DNA of 64,000 nucleotides, taken from assembly GCF_037190085.1 (NCBI RefSeq), contig NZ_JBBCJO010000010.1, forward strand, positions 205,160 to 269,159, in the 5' to 3' direction. The notes beneath the pieces were generated by a model. The model was not told the DNA's origin, made no database searches, and was given only the letters and a program-made list of their open reading frames with translations. This DNA comes from Gemmatimonas aurantiaca. GTDB lineage: Bacteria > Gemmatimonadota > Gemmatimonadetes > Gemmatimonadales > Gemmatimonadaceae. Shown in pieces: positions 40,906-50,591 of this stretch (its first letter is position 1; each line of letters opens with the position of its first letter). The position numbers and the translations under genes are program-made.

Positions 40906-41691
40906 TCACATGCCCGGCGGCGTGAAGCGCCCGTCCTGGGCCAGCCAGCCACCATCGGCGTAGATGATGGTGCCGTTCACGTAACTCGCGGCATCGGACG
41001 CCAGGAACAGCGTGGGACCGACCATCTCTTCCGGTCGTGCCCAGCGATTGAAGGCGTTCTTCGCCGCATACGCATTGTACCAGTCGGGGTTGGCCTTGAT
41101 GGGCGCCGTGAGTGGCGTCTCCACCACGCCGGGGCCGACGCAGTTCACGCGCACACCGGATGGACCGAACTCGCAGGCGGCACCACGCGCGAGCTGCAGG
41201 ATGCCGGCCTTGGTGGCGGAATACAGCGCCTGGCCGGGTTCCACGACGAGCGAACGAATGGACGAGAAGAGCACGATGCTGCCTTTCTGCTGCGGCACCA
41301 TGATGCGCCCCGCCGCCTGCAGCACGTTGAAGTTGCCGGCGATGTTCACGTTGAGCACGCGCATGAGTTCCTCGTGCTGATAGTCGAGGATCTTTTTGCG
41401 CACGTTGATGCTGGGCGTGCAGATGAGGATGTCGAGCCGGCCATGCCGGGCCACGATCGCATCGAGCGCCGCATTCACCGACGCGGCGTCGGTGATGTCG
41501 ATGACGCCGGCTTCGGTGCTGCCGCCGGCTTTGGCCGCGGTGGCCGCCGCCGCATCCTGCTTGACGTCGAGACAGATCGTGGTGGCGCCCATGCCCGCGG
41601 CGCCGAGTGTGACGGCTTCACCGATACCCGACGCGCCGCCGATGACGGCGGCGATCTTCCCGGTGAGATCGAACAGATTTGAGCTGGACAT
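40906..41691 (-). CDS. Short-chain dehydrogenase with atypical NNAG motif
   Basis: A 261-residue SDR. The nucleotide motif GGASGIGEAVTLG and the catalytic YSATKAG with preceding SS are intact, and the C-terminus (NGTIIYADGGWLAQDG) is typical. The usual NNAG structural motif is replaced by CTPS (LDILICTPSINVRKKI), which is odd. It belongs to the operon with the symporter (95-nt gap) and the tartrate-type dehydrogenase (13-nt gap), so it likely oxidises the imported hydroxy compound. Confidence 0.87.
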   Translation of the reverse strand: MSSSNLFDLTGKIAAVIGGASGIGEAVTLGAAGMGATTICLDVKQDAAAATAAKAGGSTEAGVIDITDAASVNAALDAIVARHGRLDILICTPSINVRKKILDYQHEELMRVLNVNIAGNFNVLQAAGRIMVPQQKGSIVLFSSIRSLVVEPGQALYSATKAGILQLARGAACEFGPSGVRVNCVGPGVVETPLTAPIKANPDWYNAYAAKNAFNRWARPEEMVGPTLFLASDAASYVNGTIIYADGGWLAQDGRFTPPGM

Positions 41692-41786
41692 GAGGAGAAC
41701 GGATTCCGGTCGGTGTGGAGGAAGCGACTGCTGAAAGGATGCCAACGGCGCGACTGAAACGTGAGGCGATGGGCGATGACACGACG

Positions 41787-43211
41787 CTAGGGACGGGCGC
41801 GGACTCCGCCGGTGTCACCGCCACTTCCACGCCCGCGACCGATGGCGTGCATGATCACGAAAGCCAGGATGGCGGCGACGAGTCCACCCATGGGCGGGGT
41901 GATACCGGAGATCGGCTTGCCATCCAGGAACAGACGCCAGCCACCGACCACCGCGATGCCGGCGATGATGGCGGCCATCGCATCGGCCGATGTGGCGCGG
42001 GCGCTGTAGAGTCCAGCCAGGATCGGCACGAAGAGACTCACACCCATGATGGTGTAGAAGATGCTGAGTGCGCTCACCACGCCTGCCGCCACGAGCGCGA
42101 TGGCCACACCCGCCGCACCGGCGATCACCGCGGTGAGGCGCGTGACGCGCAACAGTTCCGCATCACTCGCACCGGGATTGCGGAACCGCTTGTAGAAGTC
42201 CTGCGACAGCGACGTGGTGAGAATGAAGAGCACCGCATCGGCCGCACTCAGTTCGGCCGAGAACACGGCGGCCAGTCCGAGCGCACCGACGGCCGCCGGG
42301 ACACCCTGCGCCAGCAGGGTCGGCAACGCCAGTTCGGGCTGCGGGAGATCGGGGAACTGGGCGCGCGCCATCATGCCCAGCAGCACGGGGACCGCCGCAT
42401 ACAGCACCAGCGCCAGCGCGTTCAGTCCCACGCCGATCCGCACGGCCCGATCGTCGCGGGCGCCGTACACCTTCTGCAGCAGCCCCGGGGAAACGACGAA
42501 GGCGGGACCGAGCATGGCCAGGTAGACGAGGCCCGACTCACCGCTCTGCAGCGGATTCCAGTAGGTCGGGGTGGGCATGAACGCGCGGAGCGTGTCCCAC
42601 CCACCGGCGGCGTTGAGTGCAAACGGGATCGCGATGGCGAAACCCACCAGCTTCACGGTCAGCTGCACGACGTTCACGTACGCCGACGTGAGCAAACCGC
42701 CGGAAGCGAAATACACGGTGATCAGCACACCGGCGAGAATGCAGCCTGCGGTTTTTGGAACGCCGGCGATCACGTTCAGAATCCACGAGACGGCAATGAG
42801 CTGTCCCGCGAGAATGAATACGGAGCCGATCCACAGCAGCGCCGATATGAGTGTGCGCACTTGCACGCCATACCGGAATTCGAGGTAGTCCCCGACGGTG
42901 CGCAGGTCATGAGCGGCGGCCACCCGGCGGATCGCCGGCCCGATCCAGAAGGCCAGCAGCAAGGAGCCGATCCCGGCCGACAGCACCCACCAGATGGCGG
43001 CAAAGCCATCCTTGTATCCCAGCCCGGTGGCGCCGACGGTGGACCCGGCCCCGATGTTCGCCGCCAGCATGGTGCTGAACAGGAGTCCGGGACCAAGTGC
43101 ACGGCCTGCCACGAAAAAATCACTGGATGTCTTCACGCGCCGGGAAATCCACGCGCCCAGCGCCAGTTGCGCGATGGAATAACCGATCAACCAGACCAGA
43201 TGTGTCGTCAT
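41787..43211 (-). CDS. Sodium:solute symporter (SSS family)
   Basis: A 474-residue permease with about 13 hydrophobic helices. SSS hallmarks are visible: DFFVAGRALGPG near the N-terminus, GAGSTVGATGLGYKDG, LRTVGDYLEFRYG and the sodium-site helix AAVFSAELSAADAVLFILTTSLSQDFYKR. It heads the operon with SDR, tartrate-type dehydrogenase and mmsA, so it should import the substrate of that pathway, for example a carboxylate or polyol. It is divergent from the M20 hydrolase. Confidence 0.9.
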   Translation of the reverse strand: MTTHLVWLIGYSIAQLALGAWISRRVKTSSDFFVAGRALGPGLLFSTMLAANIGAGSTVGATGLGYKDGFAAIWWVLSAGIGSLLLAFWIGPAIRRVAAAHDLRTVGDYLEFRYGVQVRTLISALLWIGSVFILAGQLIAVSWILNVIAGVPKTAGCILAGVLITVYFASGGLLTSAYVNVVQLTVKLVGFAIAIPFALNAAGGWDTLRAFMPTPTYWNPLQSGESGLVYLAMLGPAFVVSPGLLQKVYGARDDRAVRIGVGLNALALVLYAAVPVLLGMMARAQFPDLPQPELALPTLLAQGVPAAVGALGLAAVFSAELSAADAVLFILTTSLSQDFYKRFRNPGASDAELLRVTRLTAVIAGAAGVAIALVAAGVVSALSIFYTIMGVSLFVPILAGLYSARATSADAMAAIIAGIAVVGGWRLFLDGKPISGITPPMGGLVAAILAFVIMHAIGRGRGSGGDTGGVRARP

Positions 43212-43373
43212 GATCCTCTGCACACGTGGGGTCGGCAGTGTCGATGCCGATGTACGGTCATCGCGCCGCAGGCGTTGGGGAAGGGTCGCCGACTGGCGAC
43301 CGGAGAGCAGGACCAGACATACGATCAAAACAGATGCTTGACAAGTGAAATACCCAACGCGAGGTTCGCGCCC

Positions 43374-44660
43374 ATGGTCAACCTTCCGCATGCAATCGAT
43401 CGCGTCTTCGCCGCCATCGATGCGGCCCAGGACGAGATGGTGTCGTTCACGTCGGACATGATCCGCATCCCGACGGTGAATCCTCCCGGCGACGCGTATG
43501 TCGAATGCGCGGAGTTCATCGGCCGTCGCCTGGCGGCATGCGACTTCACCGTCGACTACCCCATCGCTGAGGGACGACCGGAGCACACGCCCACCCATCC
43601 CCGCATGAACGTGGTCGGACTGCGACGGGGACGCACCGATCGACCGCTCGTGCATCTCAACGGGCATTTCGATGTCGTTCCGGCGGGTGCCGGATGGACC
43701 GTCGATCCGTTCGGGGGCGAAGTACGTGACGGCCGCATTTATGGCCGTGGTTCCTGTGATATGAAAGCGGGGATCACCGCGGCGATCTATGCGGCCGAAG
43801 CCATCAGACGGGCCGGCATTCCGTTGCACGGCTCGGTGGAAATCAGCGGCACCGTCGACGAAGAAAGCGGCGGCTTCGCCGGCATGGCCTATCTCGCGCA
43901 ACAGGGACGGGTGAGCGCGAGCCGGACCGACGCGGTCATCATCACCGAACCCACGAACACCGACCGCCTCTATATCGGGCACCGGGGCGTGTACTGGTTC
44001 GAGGTGACGACGCACGGTCGCATTGCCCACGGATCGATGCCGTTTCTCGGGACCAACGCGATCGAACACATGGGCGTAATCCTCGATCGCATACGCCGCG
44101 TGCTGATGCCGGTCCTGCAGTCCCGCACCACTGCCGTGCCGGTCAAACCCGATGGCGCGCGGCATGCGACGCTCAATATCAACGGTATAGCCGGCGGTCA
44201 GCCGGTCGATGGGATACAGACCCCCTGCGTGGCCGACATCTGTCGTGCGATCTTCGATCGGCGATTCCTCGCCGAGGAAGGATTCGAAGCCACGCGCGCG
44301 GAGATCGTGGATCTGCTGGAGACGGCAGCGAAGGAAACGCCCGAACTGCTCTTCGAGTTGCGCGATCTGATGGTGGTGCATCCGGTGAAGACGCCGGATG
44401 GCGCGTCGGTGGTGACTTCGCTGGAACGTTCCGTACAGCAGGTGCTGGGACGACCGATCATGCTGGCAGCGAGCCCCGGGACATACGATCACAAGCACGT
44501 CGATCGGATCGCCGGCGTGCCGAACTGCGTGGCCTACGGTCCGGGCATTCTCGATCTCGCGCATCAGCCGGACGAGTACTGCGCCATCGACGACCTCATG
44601 CAATCCACGAAGGTCCTGGCGCTGTCCATTCTCGAGTTGACCGACACCGTCGTCGTCTGA
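43374..44660 (+). CDS. M20 family metallo-amidohydrolase (ArgE/DapE/CPG2 group)
   Basis: A 428-residue zinc hydrolase. Metal and catalytic motifs are HFDVVPAG, RGSCDMKAG, VDEESGG and the dimerisation/lid region RHATLNINGIAGGQPVDG with late HKHVDR. There is no signal peptide, so it acts in the cytoplasm on acylated amino acids or dipeptides; carnosinase-like activity occurs in this superfamily. It is divergent (162-bp gap with a TTGACA at 43338) from the symporter operon, suggesting shared control. Confidence 0.9.
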   Translation: MVNLPHAIDRVFAAIDAAQDEMVSFTSDMIRIPTVNPPGDAYVECAEFIGRRLAACDFTVDYPIAEGRPEHTPTHPRMNVVGLRRGRTDRPLVHLNGHFDVVPAGAGWTVDPFGGEVRDGRIYGRGSCDMKAGITAAIYAAEAIRRAGIPLHGSVEISGTVDEESGGFAGMAYLAQQGRVSASRTDAVIITEPTNTDRLYIGHRGVYWFEVTTHGRIAHGSMPFLGTNAIEHMGVILDRIRRVLMPVLQSRTTAVPVKPDGARHATLNINGIAGGQPVDGIQTPCVADICRAIFDRRFLAEEGFEATRAEIVDLLETAAKETPELLFELRDLMVVHPVKTPDGASVVTSLERSVQQVLGRPIMLAASPGTYDHKHVDRIAGVPNCVAYGPGILDLAHQPDEYCAIDDLMQSTKVLALSILELTDTVVV

Positions 44661-44892
44661 GTCGTCGATCGCGGTTGGTGACACAACTGATACGCAGGCC
44701 GATACACAAGCTGGTGAACAAGTAGCCGATGTGTGGTCAATGACGGTTGTGCCCGCGATCCCGCCGTGGGTGCCACCGTCATGTTCGTTGTGACGTGAAC
44801 GCCGTCACCCCCGTGGTCTCCCTCCTCCACCGCGTTCAACCTCTGCCGCATGGGTGTCATGGCGGCCCGCAGTTTCCACCGAGGAACATTCG

Positions 44893-47829
44893 ATGACACG
44901 ACGTTCTCGATGGTCCGGCGTTTTCCTGGGCGTGGCGCTCGCCATGTTCGGGACTTCTCCGCTCCGCGCGCAGGCAACCGGCACCGTCACGGGCCGCGTG
45001 ACGGATTCCAGATCCGGTATCCCCTTGCCGGGCGCCCAGGTCTTTGCCGACAACAACCGCGATCGTGTGGTCCGGACCGACGCCGACGGTCGCTACCGGC
45101 TCTCCACGTTGCCCCCGGGCGAACGCACGATCCAGGTCCGCATGATCGGCTACTCCAACAAGAGTGCCGCCGCCACCGTGGGGGCCGGACAGACCGTCAC
45201 CGTGGACATGGCGCTCGATGTGCAGCCGCTCGACCTCGACGCCGTCGTCGTCACCGGGCAGGGCGGTGAGATATCGAAGCGACGCATCGCCACCACGGTG
45301 GACGTGGTGAGTGCCGAAAAGATCGAGGCCTCACCCGCCAAGCGTCTCGACGAACTGTTGCAGACGAACCTGCCGAGCGCGCAGATCCGTCTCACCTCCG
45401 GCCAGCCGGGCACGACGTCGATCATGCGTACGCGTGGCATCACGTCGGTGAGCAGCAACTCCACGCCCGTCATCTACGTGGACGGCGTGCGCATGGACAA
45501 CCTGAACACCATCGCGACGCTCGGCATCAACGTATCCGGCGTGCGGGGACAGGGAGCCGCGACGAGCGCCATCGCCGACTTGCCGATGGATAACATCGAG
45601 CGCATCGAATTCATCCCGGGTGGTGCCGCCACCACGCTCTACGGGTCCGATGCCGCCAACGGCGTGATCCAGATCTTCACGAAGCGTGGCAGCACCGGCG
45701 GGACGAAGGGGTATTTCGAAACCCGCACGGGGTACGATACGCCGCAGACCCAGTTCCAGTTCTTCAAGGCCACACGCGATCTGCTCTACCGGAACGGCTT
45801 CACCCAGCAGTACTCGGCGGGCATCGAGGGCGGAAACAACGCGGTGACCTACAGCCTGTCGGGCAACCTGCGCGCCAGTCAGAGTCATCGGGTGTACGGG
45901 GACAATCGCGCCTTCGGCTTCCGCAACGGGATCGGCGCGAACATCGGCAGCGTGGGCAAGTATCAGGGATCGTTCTCGTACAACGAGACCGACTCGCCAC
46001 GCTTCCGCAACGGCAATGCGGGCGGCTACACGTCGTTGTGGGTGCTCGAAGCCGGCCGCTCGTCGGCGTTCGGGTTCAACAACGACATCGATCACATGAC
46101 CCCCGCCGGTTTCGACAGTCTCAAGAAGTTCGTGAACGACGGTGAACGGTTGCAGGACAATCGGGTGTTCACCCGCGGCTTCCAGACCTCGCACCGCATC
46201 GATTTCGATCCGATGCGTTCGATCAAGACGCACGCGACGTTCGGTCTGAACAACCGCTTCAGCCGTGAACGGGCCATCGTCACCAACGAGTTCCAGATCG
46301 CGACCCGCGCCTTCCCGGTGGGGACGGTCGACCGCGGTTCGATCTCGAACTACGAGCGCACCTTCACCGGCTTCACCTTCGATGTGGGTGGCCAGCACAG
46401 TGCGGCCATCGGCAGCGATCTCTCGGTCATCACGTCGCTGGGCGCACAGCTCTTCCGCAACGACGACGTGCAGGTGGCGTACACGGCCACGAACGTCCGC
46501 GACGGTGCGCAGACGGTCACCGGTGCCGGTGTGACGGCGTCGCAGGACGTGGCCTACCGGGTGGCCAACTACGGGCTCTTCGGACAGACCAACATCAGCT
46601 ATCGCGAACGCTACACCATGGAACTCGGCCTGCGCGCCGACAAGAACACCGCGTTCGGTACCAACACCGGCGCCCAGGTCTATCCGAAGATCGGTCTCGT
46701 GTGGGCGCTGGGCGCGGAAGACTGGATGCGCAAGATGCTGTCGGAGGATGTGCTGTCGGACATCCGTCTGCGTGCCGCGTATGGCGTGGCGGGCCAGTTC
46801 CCGCAGCCGTTCGCCAACGATCGCACCGTCACCATCAACTCGTTCAACGGGCAGCAGGCGGCCACGTTCGGGCAGCCGGGCAATCCGGATCTCAAGCCGG
46901 AACGTACGGGCACGCTGGAAATGGGGGCCGATCTCTCGTTGTTCCGGAATCGTGCCTCACTCGGTCTGGGATACTACACGGCGCGCACGGAGGGTGCGCT
47001 CATCACGGCGCCGCCGGCCCCGTCAACCGGCGAAACCAGTCAGGTCGCCAACATCGGCCAGATCTCCAACAAGGGTGTGGAACTGCGGGCCACCGTGACA
47101 CCGGTCAACAATGCCACGTGGCGCGTCACCCTCAACGGGGCCTTCAACACGCTCACCAACCGGGTGGAGAATCTCGGTGGGACGCCGCCGTTCGGTATCA
47201 GCGGCTACGGGGCCAGCACCGTGCAGGGCATGGTGCAGGAAGGGTATCCCGTGGGCTTCCTGCGCGGCGCCAAAGCCATCTTCAACGCCGATGGCAGCAT
47301 CAAGGAGATCCAGGAGCTCGCCTACCTCGGCAAGCCCATGCCCGACAAGTTTGGCAGCTTCGGGGCGCAGATCGGCATCGGTTCCCGTCTCACCATCAGC
47401 ACCAGTGCCGACTACCAGTTCGGCGCGCAGGCCCAGTCGTTCGACAAGGCGTTCCGTTATCTGTACGGCGTGCCAGGCACCGATGGGTACGTGCCCGCTG
47501 CCGCGCTCGCGCAGGCTCCCTACAACGGCAGTCGCGCCTCCATCTGGCAGCGCGTGATGAATCTCTGGGTGGAGAACACCGACTACGTGGCGTTCCGCAC
47601 CGTGACGATCGACTACCGTCTGCCGGAGAAGCTGTTGCCGCGTGGCACGAAGGATACACGGGCCTCGCTCTCCATCGTGAATCCGTGGCGCTGGGCGTCG
47701 TCGAGCTTCGATCCGGAAACCGATCTCTCCTCGGCCACCACGCAGGGCGCCGCGGCGGTGGGCGGTTTCAACTACGCCACCGATGGCAATCCGCGCAGCT
47801 TCCTCCTCACCCTTCGCTTCGGGTTCTGA
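44893..47829 (+). CDS. SusC/RagA-family TonB-linked outer membrane protein
   Basis: A 978-residue receptor. GAGGA lies 8 nt before ATG 44893; a signal peptide (LGVALAMFGTSPLRAQ) is followed by a carboxypeptidase-like beta-sandwich (about 30-110, GRVTDSRSGIPLPGAQV), a TonB-box-like segment, the plug with TPVIYVDGVRMDN and RIEFIPGGAATTLYGSDAANGVI, and a large barrel ending in aromatic FLLTLRFGF. SusC-like receptors work with a SusD lipoprotein to import oligomers; the partner starts 3 nt after the stop. The locus resembles a peptide-uptake system given its neighbours. Confidence 0.93.
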   Translation: MTRRSRWSGVFLGVALAMFGTSPLRAQATGTVTGRVTDSRSGIPLPGAQVFADNNRDRVVRTDADGRYRLSTLPPGERTIQVRMIGYSNKSAAATVGAGQTVTVDMALDVQPLDLDAVVVTGQGGEISKRRIATTVDVVSAEKIEASPAKRLDELLQTNLPSAQIRLTSGQPGTTSIMRTRGITSVSSNSTPVIYVDGVRMDNLNTIATLGINVSGVRGQGAATSAIADLPMDNIERIEFIPGGAATTLYGSDAANGVIQIFTKRGSTGGTKGYFETRTGYDTPQTQFQFFKATRDLLYRNGFTQQYSAGIEGGNNAVTYSLSGNLRASQSHRVYGDNRAFGFRNGIGANIGSVGKYQGSFSYNETDSPRFRNGNAGGYTSLWVLEAGRSSAFGFNNDIDHMTPAGFDSLKKFVNDGERLQDNRVFTRGFQTSHRIDFDPMRSIKTHATFGLNNRFSRERAIVTNEFQIATRAFPVGTVDRGSISNYERTFTGFTFDVGGQHSAAIGSDLSVITSLGAQLFRNDDVQVAYTATNVRDGAQTVTGAGVTASQDVAYRVANYGLFGQTNISYRERYTMELGLRADKNTAFGTNTGAQVYPKIGLVWALGAEDWMRKMLSEDVLSDIRLRAAYGVAGQFPQPFANDRTVTINSFNGQQAATFGQPGNPDLKPERTGTLEMGADLSLFRNRASLGLGYYTARTEGALITAPPAPSTGETSQVANIGQISNKGVELRATVTPVNNATWRVTLNGAFNTLTNRVENLGGTPPFGISGYGASTVQGMVQEGYPVGFLRGAKAIFNADGSIKEIQELAYLGKPMPDKFGSFGAQIGIGSRLTISTSADYQFGAQAQSFDKAFRYLYGVPGTDGYVPAAALAQAPYNGSRASIWQRVMNLWVENTDYVAFRTVTIDYRLPEKLLPRGTKDTRASLSIVNPWRWASSSFDPETDLSSATTQGAAAVGGFNYATDGNPRSFLLTLRFGF

Positions 47830-47832
47830 ACC

Positions 47833-49287
47833 ATGCGCCATGCGATCCTGATGCGGATGTCACGCCTGATGGCACCAGCGGTGGCCGTTCTGGTCATCGG
47901 CGGGTGCAACGCGTTCACTCCCACGGAAGTCCGCAACCCCAACCTCACCGACGAGGACTTTCTGCGCACGCCCGCGGCCGGCGTCACGTGGCTGCGGGGG
48001 ACACAACGCCAGTTCCTCATCACACTCAACACGGTGGTGCAGAACAGCGAGATCGTCTCCGACAACTATTTCAACAACTACACGACCAACAACCAGCAGT
48101 TCGATCAGCCGGTCGTGACGTATCTCGATCCCGAAGTGACGTCCATCCAGAACTCCATCGCCCGTCTGCGCTACATGGCGACCTTCGGACTGGACAGCGT
48201 CTTCCCGCGGGATCCGCTCGTCACCGCCAATGACAAGGCGGAGATGAATTTCCTGCGGGGCATGGCCAACCTGTTCGCCGGCGAGATGTACGTGGCGTTG
48301 CCGGGATCGGGCAACGGGGAAGTGCTCCCGTGGCAGACACACGTGCAGAACGCCATCACTGACTTCACGCAGGCACGCACGCTGTCCACCGACGCCGCGG
48401 CGAAAAACGGGTACACGCTGGCGTTGGCCCGCGCCTACTACCGTCTCGGCAACAAGGCCAAGGCCACCGAGGAGTCGCAGACGCTGCTCACGGCCAGCCC
48501 GCAGTTCATCCGCAACGCCACATTCGATCCGACCAACGGACCGACGAACGCCATGCAGGGTGTGCTGACGAGTTCCGTGAACAACTTCCAGCCGCTGCCG
48601 CGTCTCGACTTCCTCGATCCGAAGTATCCCAACCGCAGTGCCACCACCCAGAGCCCGATCGCCTTCCTCAAGTCCGAAGAAGCGTATCTGATTCTGGCCG
48701 AAGCGGCACTGTCGGACAACAACATCGCGGGAGCCAAGGACCGACTCAATCAGTTGCTGACCCTGGTGAGCGCGCGTCCGACGGAGCAGGTGGATAGCCG
48801 CACGCAGCAGCGTGGTCGTGCGGGCGGCAAGGTCATCTATCCGAACACGGCGGACACGCGCGTGGCCTTTGCGCCGGGCCAGCCGTTCGTCGATGGACTG
48901 GTGCTCACCCGCTCCACCGGCACGGTGAAGGCTTACACGGTGTCGGGCACGTCGGTGAACGCGGCCCGTATCGCCGCCATCACCACCGTGGACGATGGCC
49001 TCTATGTCGTGTATCTCATGCGGCAGGAGATCTTCCTCGCCGAAGGCCGGCGCATGGCCGACCTCGGCATCCGCATGCCGGTCGCCCAGACGGAAATCAT
49101 CGCCAATCCCAACACCAGGGACGGCGAAGCGTATACCAAGGCGACGATCCCGAGCTTCATTCCCCTGGCGCTGGGGATGGACGGTTTCACCTACGATCAG
49201 ACGGCGAAGACGGTCATCATGAAGAACGACATGAACCGGATTCTCGTGCAAAACAAGGCCTCGGCCGACGTGCTTCCCTTCAACTGA
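47833..49287 (+). CDS. SusD/RagB-family nutrient-binding lipoprotein
   Basis: A 484-residue outer-membrane lipoprotein. The N-terminus (APAVAVLVIGGC) is a lipobox; the mature part is helical with SusD-type features (TPTEVRNPNLTDEDF near the N-terminus, repeats of tetratricopeptide-like helices, and EAYLILAEAAL). SusD-like proteins cap the SusC barrel and bind ligand. It is one gap of 3 nt after susC and 10 nt before the P1 peptidase. Confidence 0.9.
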   Translation: MRHAILMRMSRLMAPAVAVLVIGGCNAFTPTEVRNPNLTDEDFLRTPAAGVTWLRGTQRQFLITLNTVVQNSEIVSDNYFNNYTTNNQQFDQPVVTYLDPEVTSIQNSIARLRYMATFGLDSVFPRDPLVTANDKAEMNFLRGMANLFAGEMYVALPGSGNGEVLPWQTHVQNAITDFTQARTLSTDAAAKNGYTLALARAYYRLGNKAKATEESQTLLTASPQFIRNATFDPTNGPTNAMQGVLTSSVNNFQPLPRLDFLDPKYPNRSATTQSPIAFLKSEEAYLILAEAALSDNNIAGAKDRLNQLLTLVSARPTEQVDSRTQQRGRAGGKVIYPNTADTRVAFAPGQPFVDGLVLTRSTGTVKAYTVSGTSVNAARIAAITTVDDGLYVVYLMRQEIFLAEGRRMADLGIRMPVAQTEIIANPNTRDGEAYTKATIPSFIPLALGMDGFTYDQTAKTVIMKNDMNRILVQNKASADVLPFN

Positions 49288-49297
49288 CCGGAGCATC

Positions 49298-50464
49298 ATG
49301 ATGGATCAGTCGTATCATCCGGTTCGCGGGCGCGCCGAGCGGCGCGCCTGCTGGACCCTTGCCGCCGCGGCGGTGTTCGTGCCCACCGTGCTCGCGGCTC
49401 AGCAGCCACCGGCACAGCAACAGCGGCCGGCCATGCCGCGCATCACGGTGCTCGGAACGGGTCCGTCCAATTCCCTCACGGATGTGCCGGGCCTCAAGGT
49501 CGGACACTACACCCGCACCGACAGCGGCTATCGCTCGGGCACGACGGTCATTCGCACCGAGCAGGGCGCCACGGCGGGATACTCGCAGATGGGTGGCGCG
49601 CCGGGCACCAAGGAGACCGATCTTCTCAAACCCGGCGGTCAGGTGCGCGGTGTGCAGGCCATCGTGCTCAGCGGCGGCAGCGCATACGGTCTCGATGCCG
49701 CCAGCGGTGTGATGCAGTGGATGGAGGAGAACAAGTTCGGCGTCTTCGTGGGGGCCGGCGTGGTGCCCATCGTGCCGGCGGCGATCCTCATGGATCTGGG
49801 ACGTGGCGGCGACTTCAAGAAGCGTCCGGATGCCAGCTTCGGATACAAGGCCACGGTGGCGGCTTCGAACCAGCCGGTGAAGAGTGGTCGTATCGGCGTG
49901 GGCATGGGAGCCGGCTGGGGCATGGGCACGGCCAGCGTGAAGCTGTCCAACGGGTATACGGTGGCCGCCATCGTGGGACTCAATCCCGCCGGCTCACCCG
50001 TCGATCCGCGCACCTGCCTCCCGTACGGGCTCTTCCTCGAGATCGACAACGAGTTCAATCTCGTGCAACCCAAGGCGGAGGAGTGTCAGGCCGCCAACGC
50101 CGGTCGTGGTGGCCCGAACGACGGCTCCGACAGCGCGCCGCGCAATACGACCATCGCACTCGTCGCCACCGATGCTCCGCTGCTCGATCTCGAAGCCGGA
50201 CGCATGGCGGAAATCGCGAATGCGGGCCTCGCGCGGTCCATCCGTCCGATCCACAACATCGGTGACGGCGACACGGTGTTCGGTATGGCCACGACGCCGT
50301 TCACCACGCAGCTGAGCAATGCCGATCTGCAGGCGGTGTTCAACGCCGCGGCCGACGTCCTCGGACGCGCGGTGGTGCACGCGGTCGTGGAGTCGAAGCA
50401 GGTGGGCAGCAGCCGCATGGGCTACTGCCAGCAGTACCCGAGCGCCTGCGTCAAGCGGAAGTAG
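49298..50464 (+). CDS. P1 family (DmpA/BapA-like) self-cleaving aminopeptidase, exported
   Basis: A 388-residue N-terminal-nucleophile peptidase with a signal sequence (CWTLAAAAVFVPTVLAAQ). The TDVPGLKVGHYTR entry, VLSGGSAYGLDAASGV and GAGWGMGTASVK motifs match P1 (DmpA) peptidases. The precursor should cleave before Thr284 (or Thr285) in RNTTIALVATDAPL to expose the nucleophile. This family includes L-aminopeptidase D-esterases and beta-aminopeptidases that release beta-alanine. It is co-directional with susCD and followed by a strong terminator. Confidence 0.88.
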   Translation: MMDQSYHPVRGRAERRACWTLAAAAVFVPTVLAAQQPPAQQQRPAMPRITVLGTGPSNSLTDVPGLKVGHYTRTDSGYRSGTTVIRTEQGATAGYSQMGGAPGTKETDLLKPGGQVRGVQAIVLSGGSAYGLDAASGVMQWMEENKFGVFVGAGVVPIVPAAILMDLGRGGDFKKRPDASFGYKATVAASNQPVKSGRIGVGMGAGWGMGTASVKLSNGYTVAAIVGLNPAGSPVDPRTCLPYGLFLEIDNEFNLVQPKAEECQAANAGRGGPNDGSDSAPRNTTIALVATDAPLLDLEAGRMAEIANAGLARSIRPIHNIGDGDTVFGMATTPFTTQLSNADLQAVFNAAADVLGRAVVHAVVESKQVGSSRMGYCQQYPSACVKRK

Positions 50465-50472
50465 TCGTCCCG

Positions 50473-50515
50473 AACGCCTCCCGGGTCGATCGAAGGGATC
50501 GACCCGGGAGGCGTT
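50473..50515 (+). terminator. Strong terminator after susC-susD-P1 peptidase
   Basis: A perfect 19-bp stem (AACGCCTCCCGGGTCGATC and its complement) with a 5-nt loop, 8 nt after the peptidase stop, followed by TATCTTTG. Confidence 0.88.
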
Positions 50516-50591
50516 TATCTTTGTACCCATCGCCGTACTCATCGCCTGTCACCATCGGTGCGCTGCACCGAGTCCATCATCCGGAATACCG

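Noticed and set aside
43338..43343. TTGACA as a clear promoter of the M20 gene
   Set aside because: A perfect -35 hexamer is present but no acceptable -10 lies 16-18 nt downstream.
41715..44660. A 981-codon plus-strand open frame covering the symporter and M20 genes
   Set aside because: Only its last 428 codons (from 43374) encode the M20 hydrolase; the first part is antisense to the sodium symporter and SDR genes, rich in His/Arg/Gly, without motifs.
47860..49299. 479-codon minus-strand frame opposite SusD
   Set aside because: Shadow of the SusD reading frame, no independent evidence.
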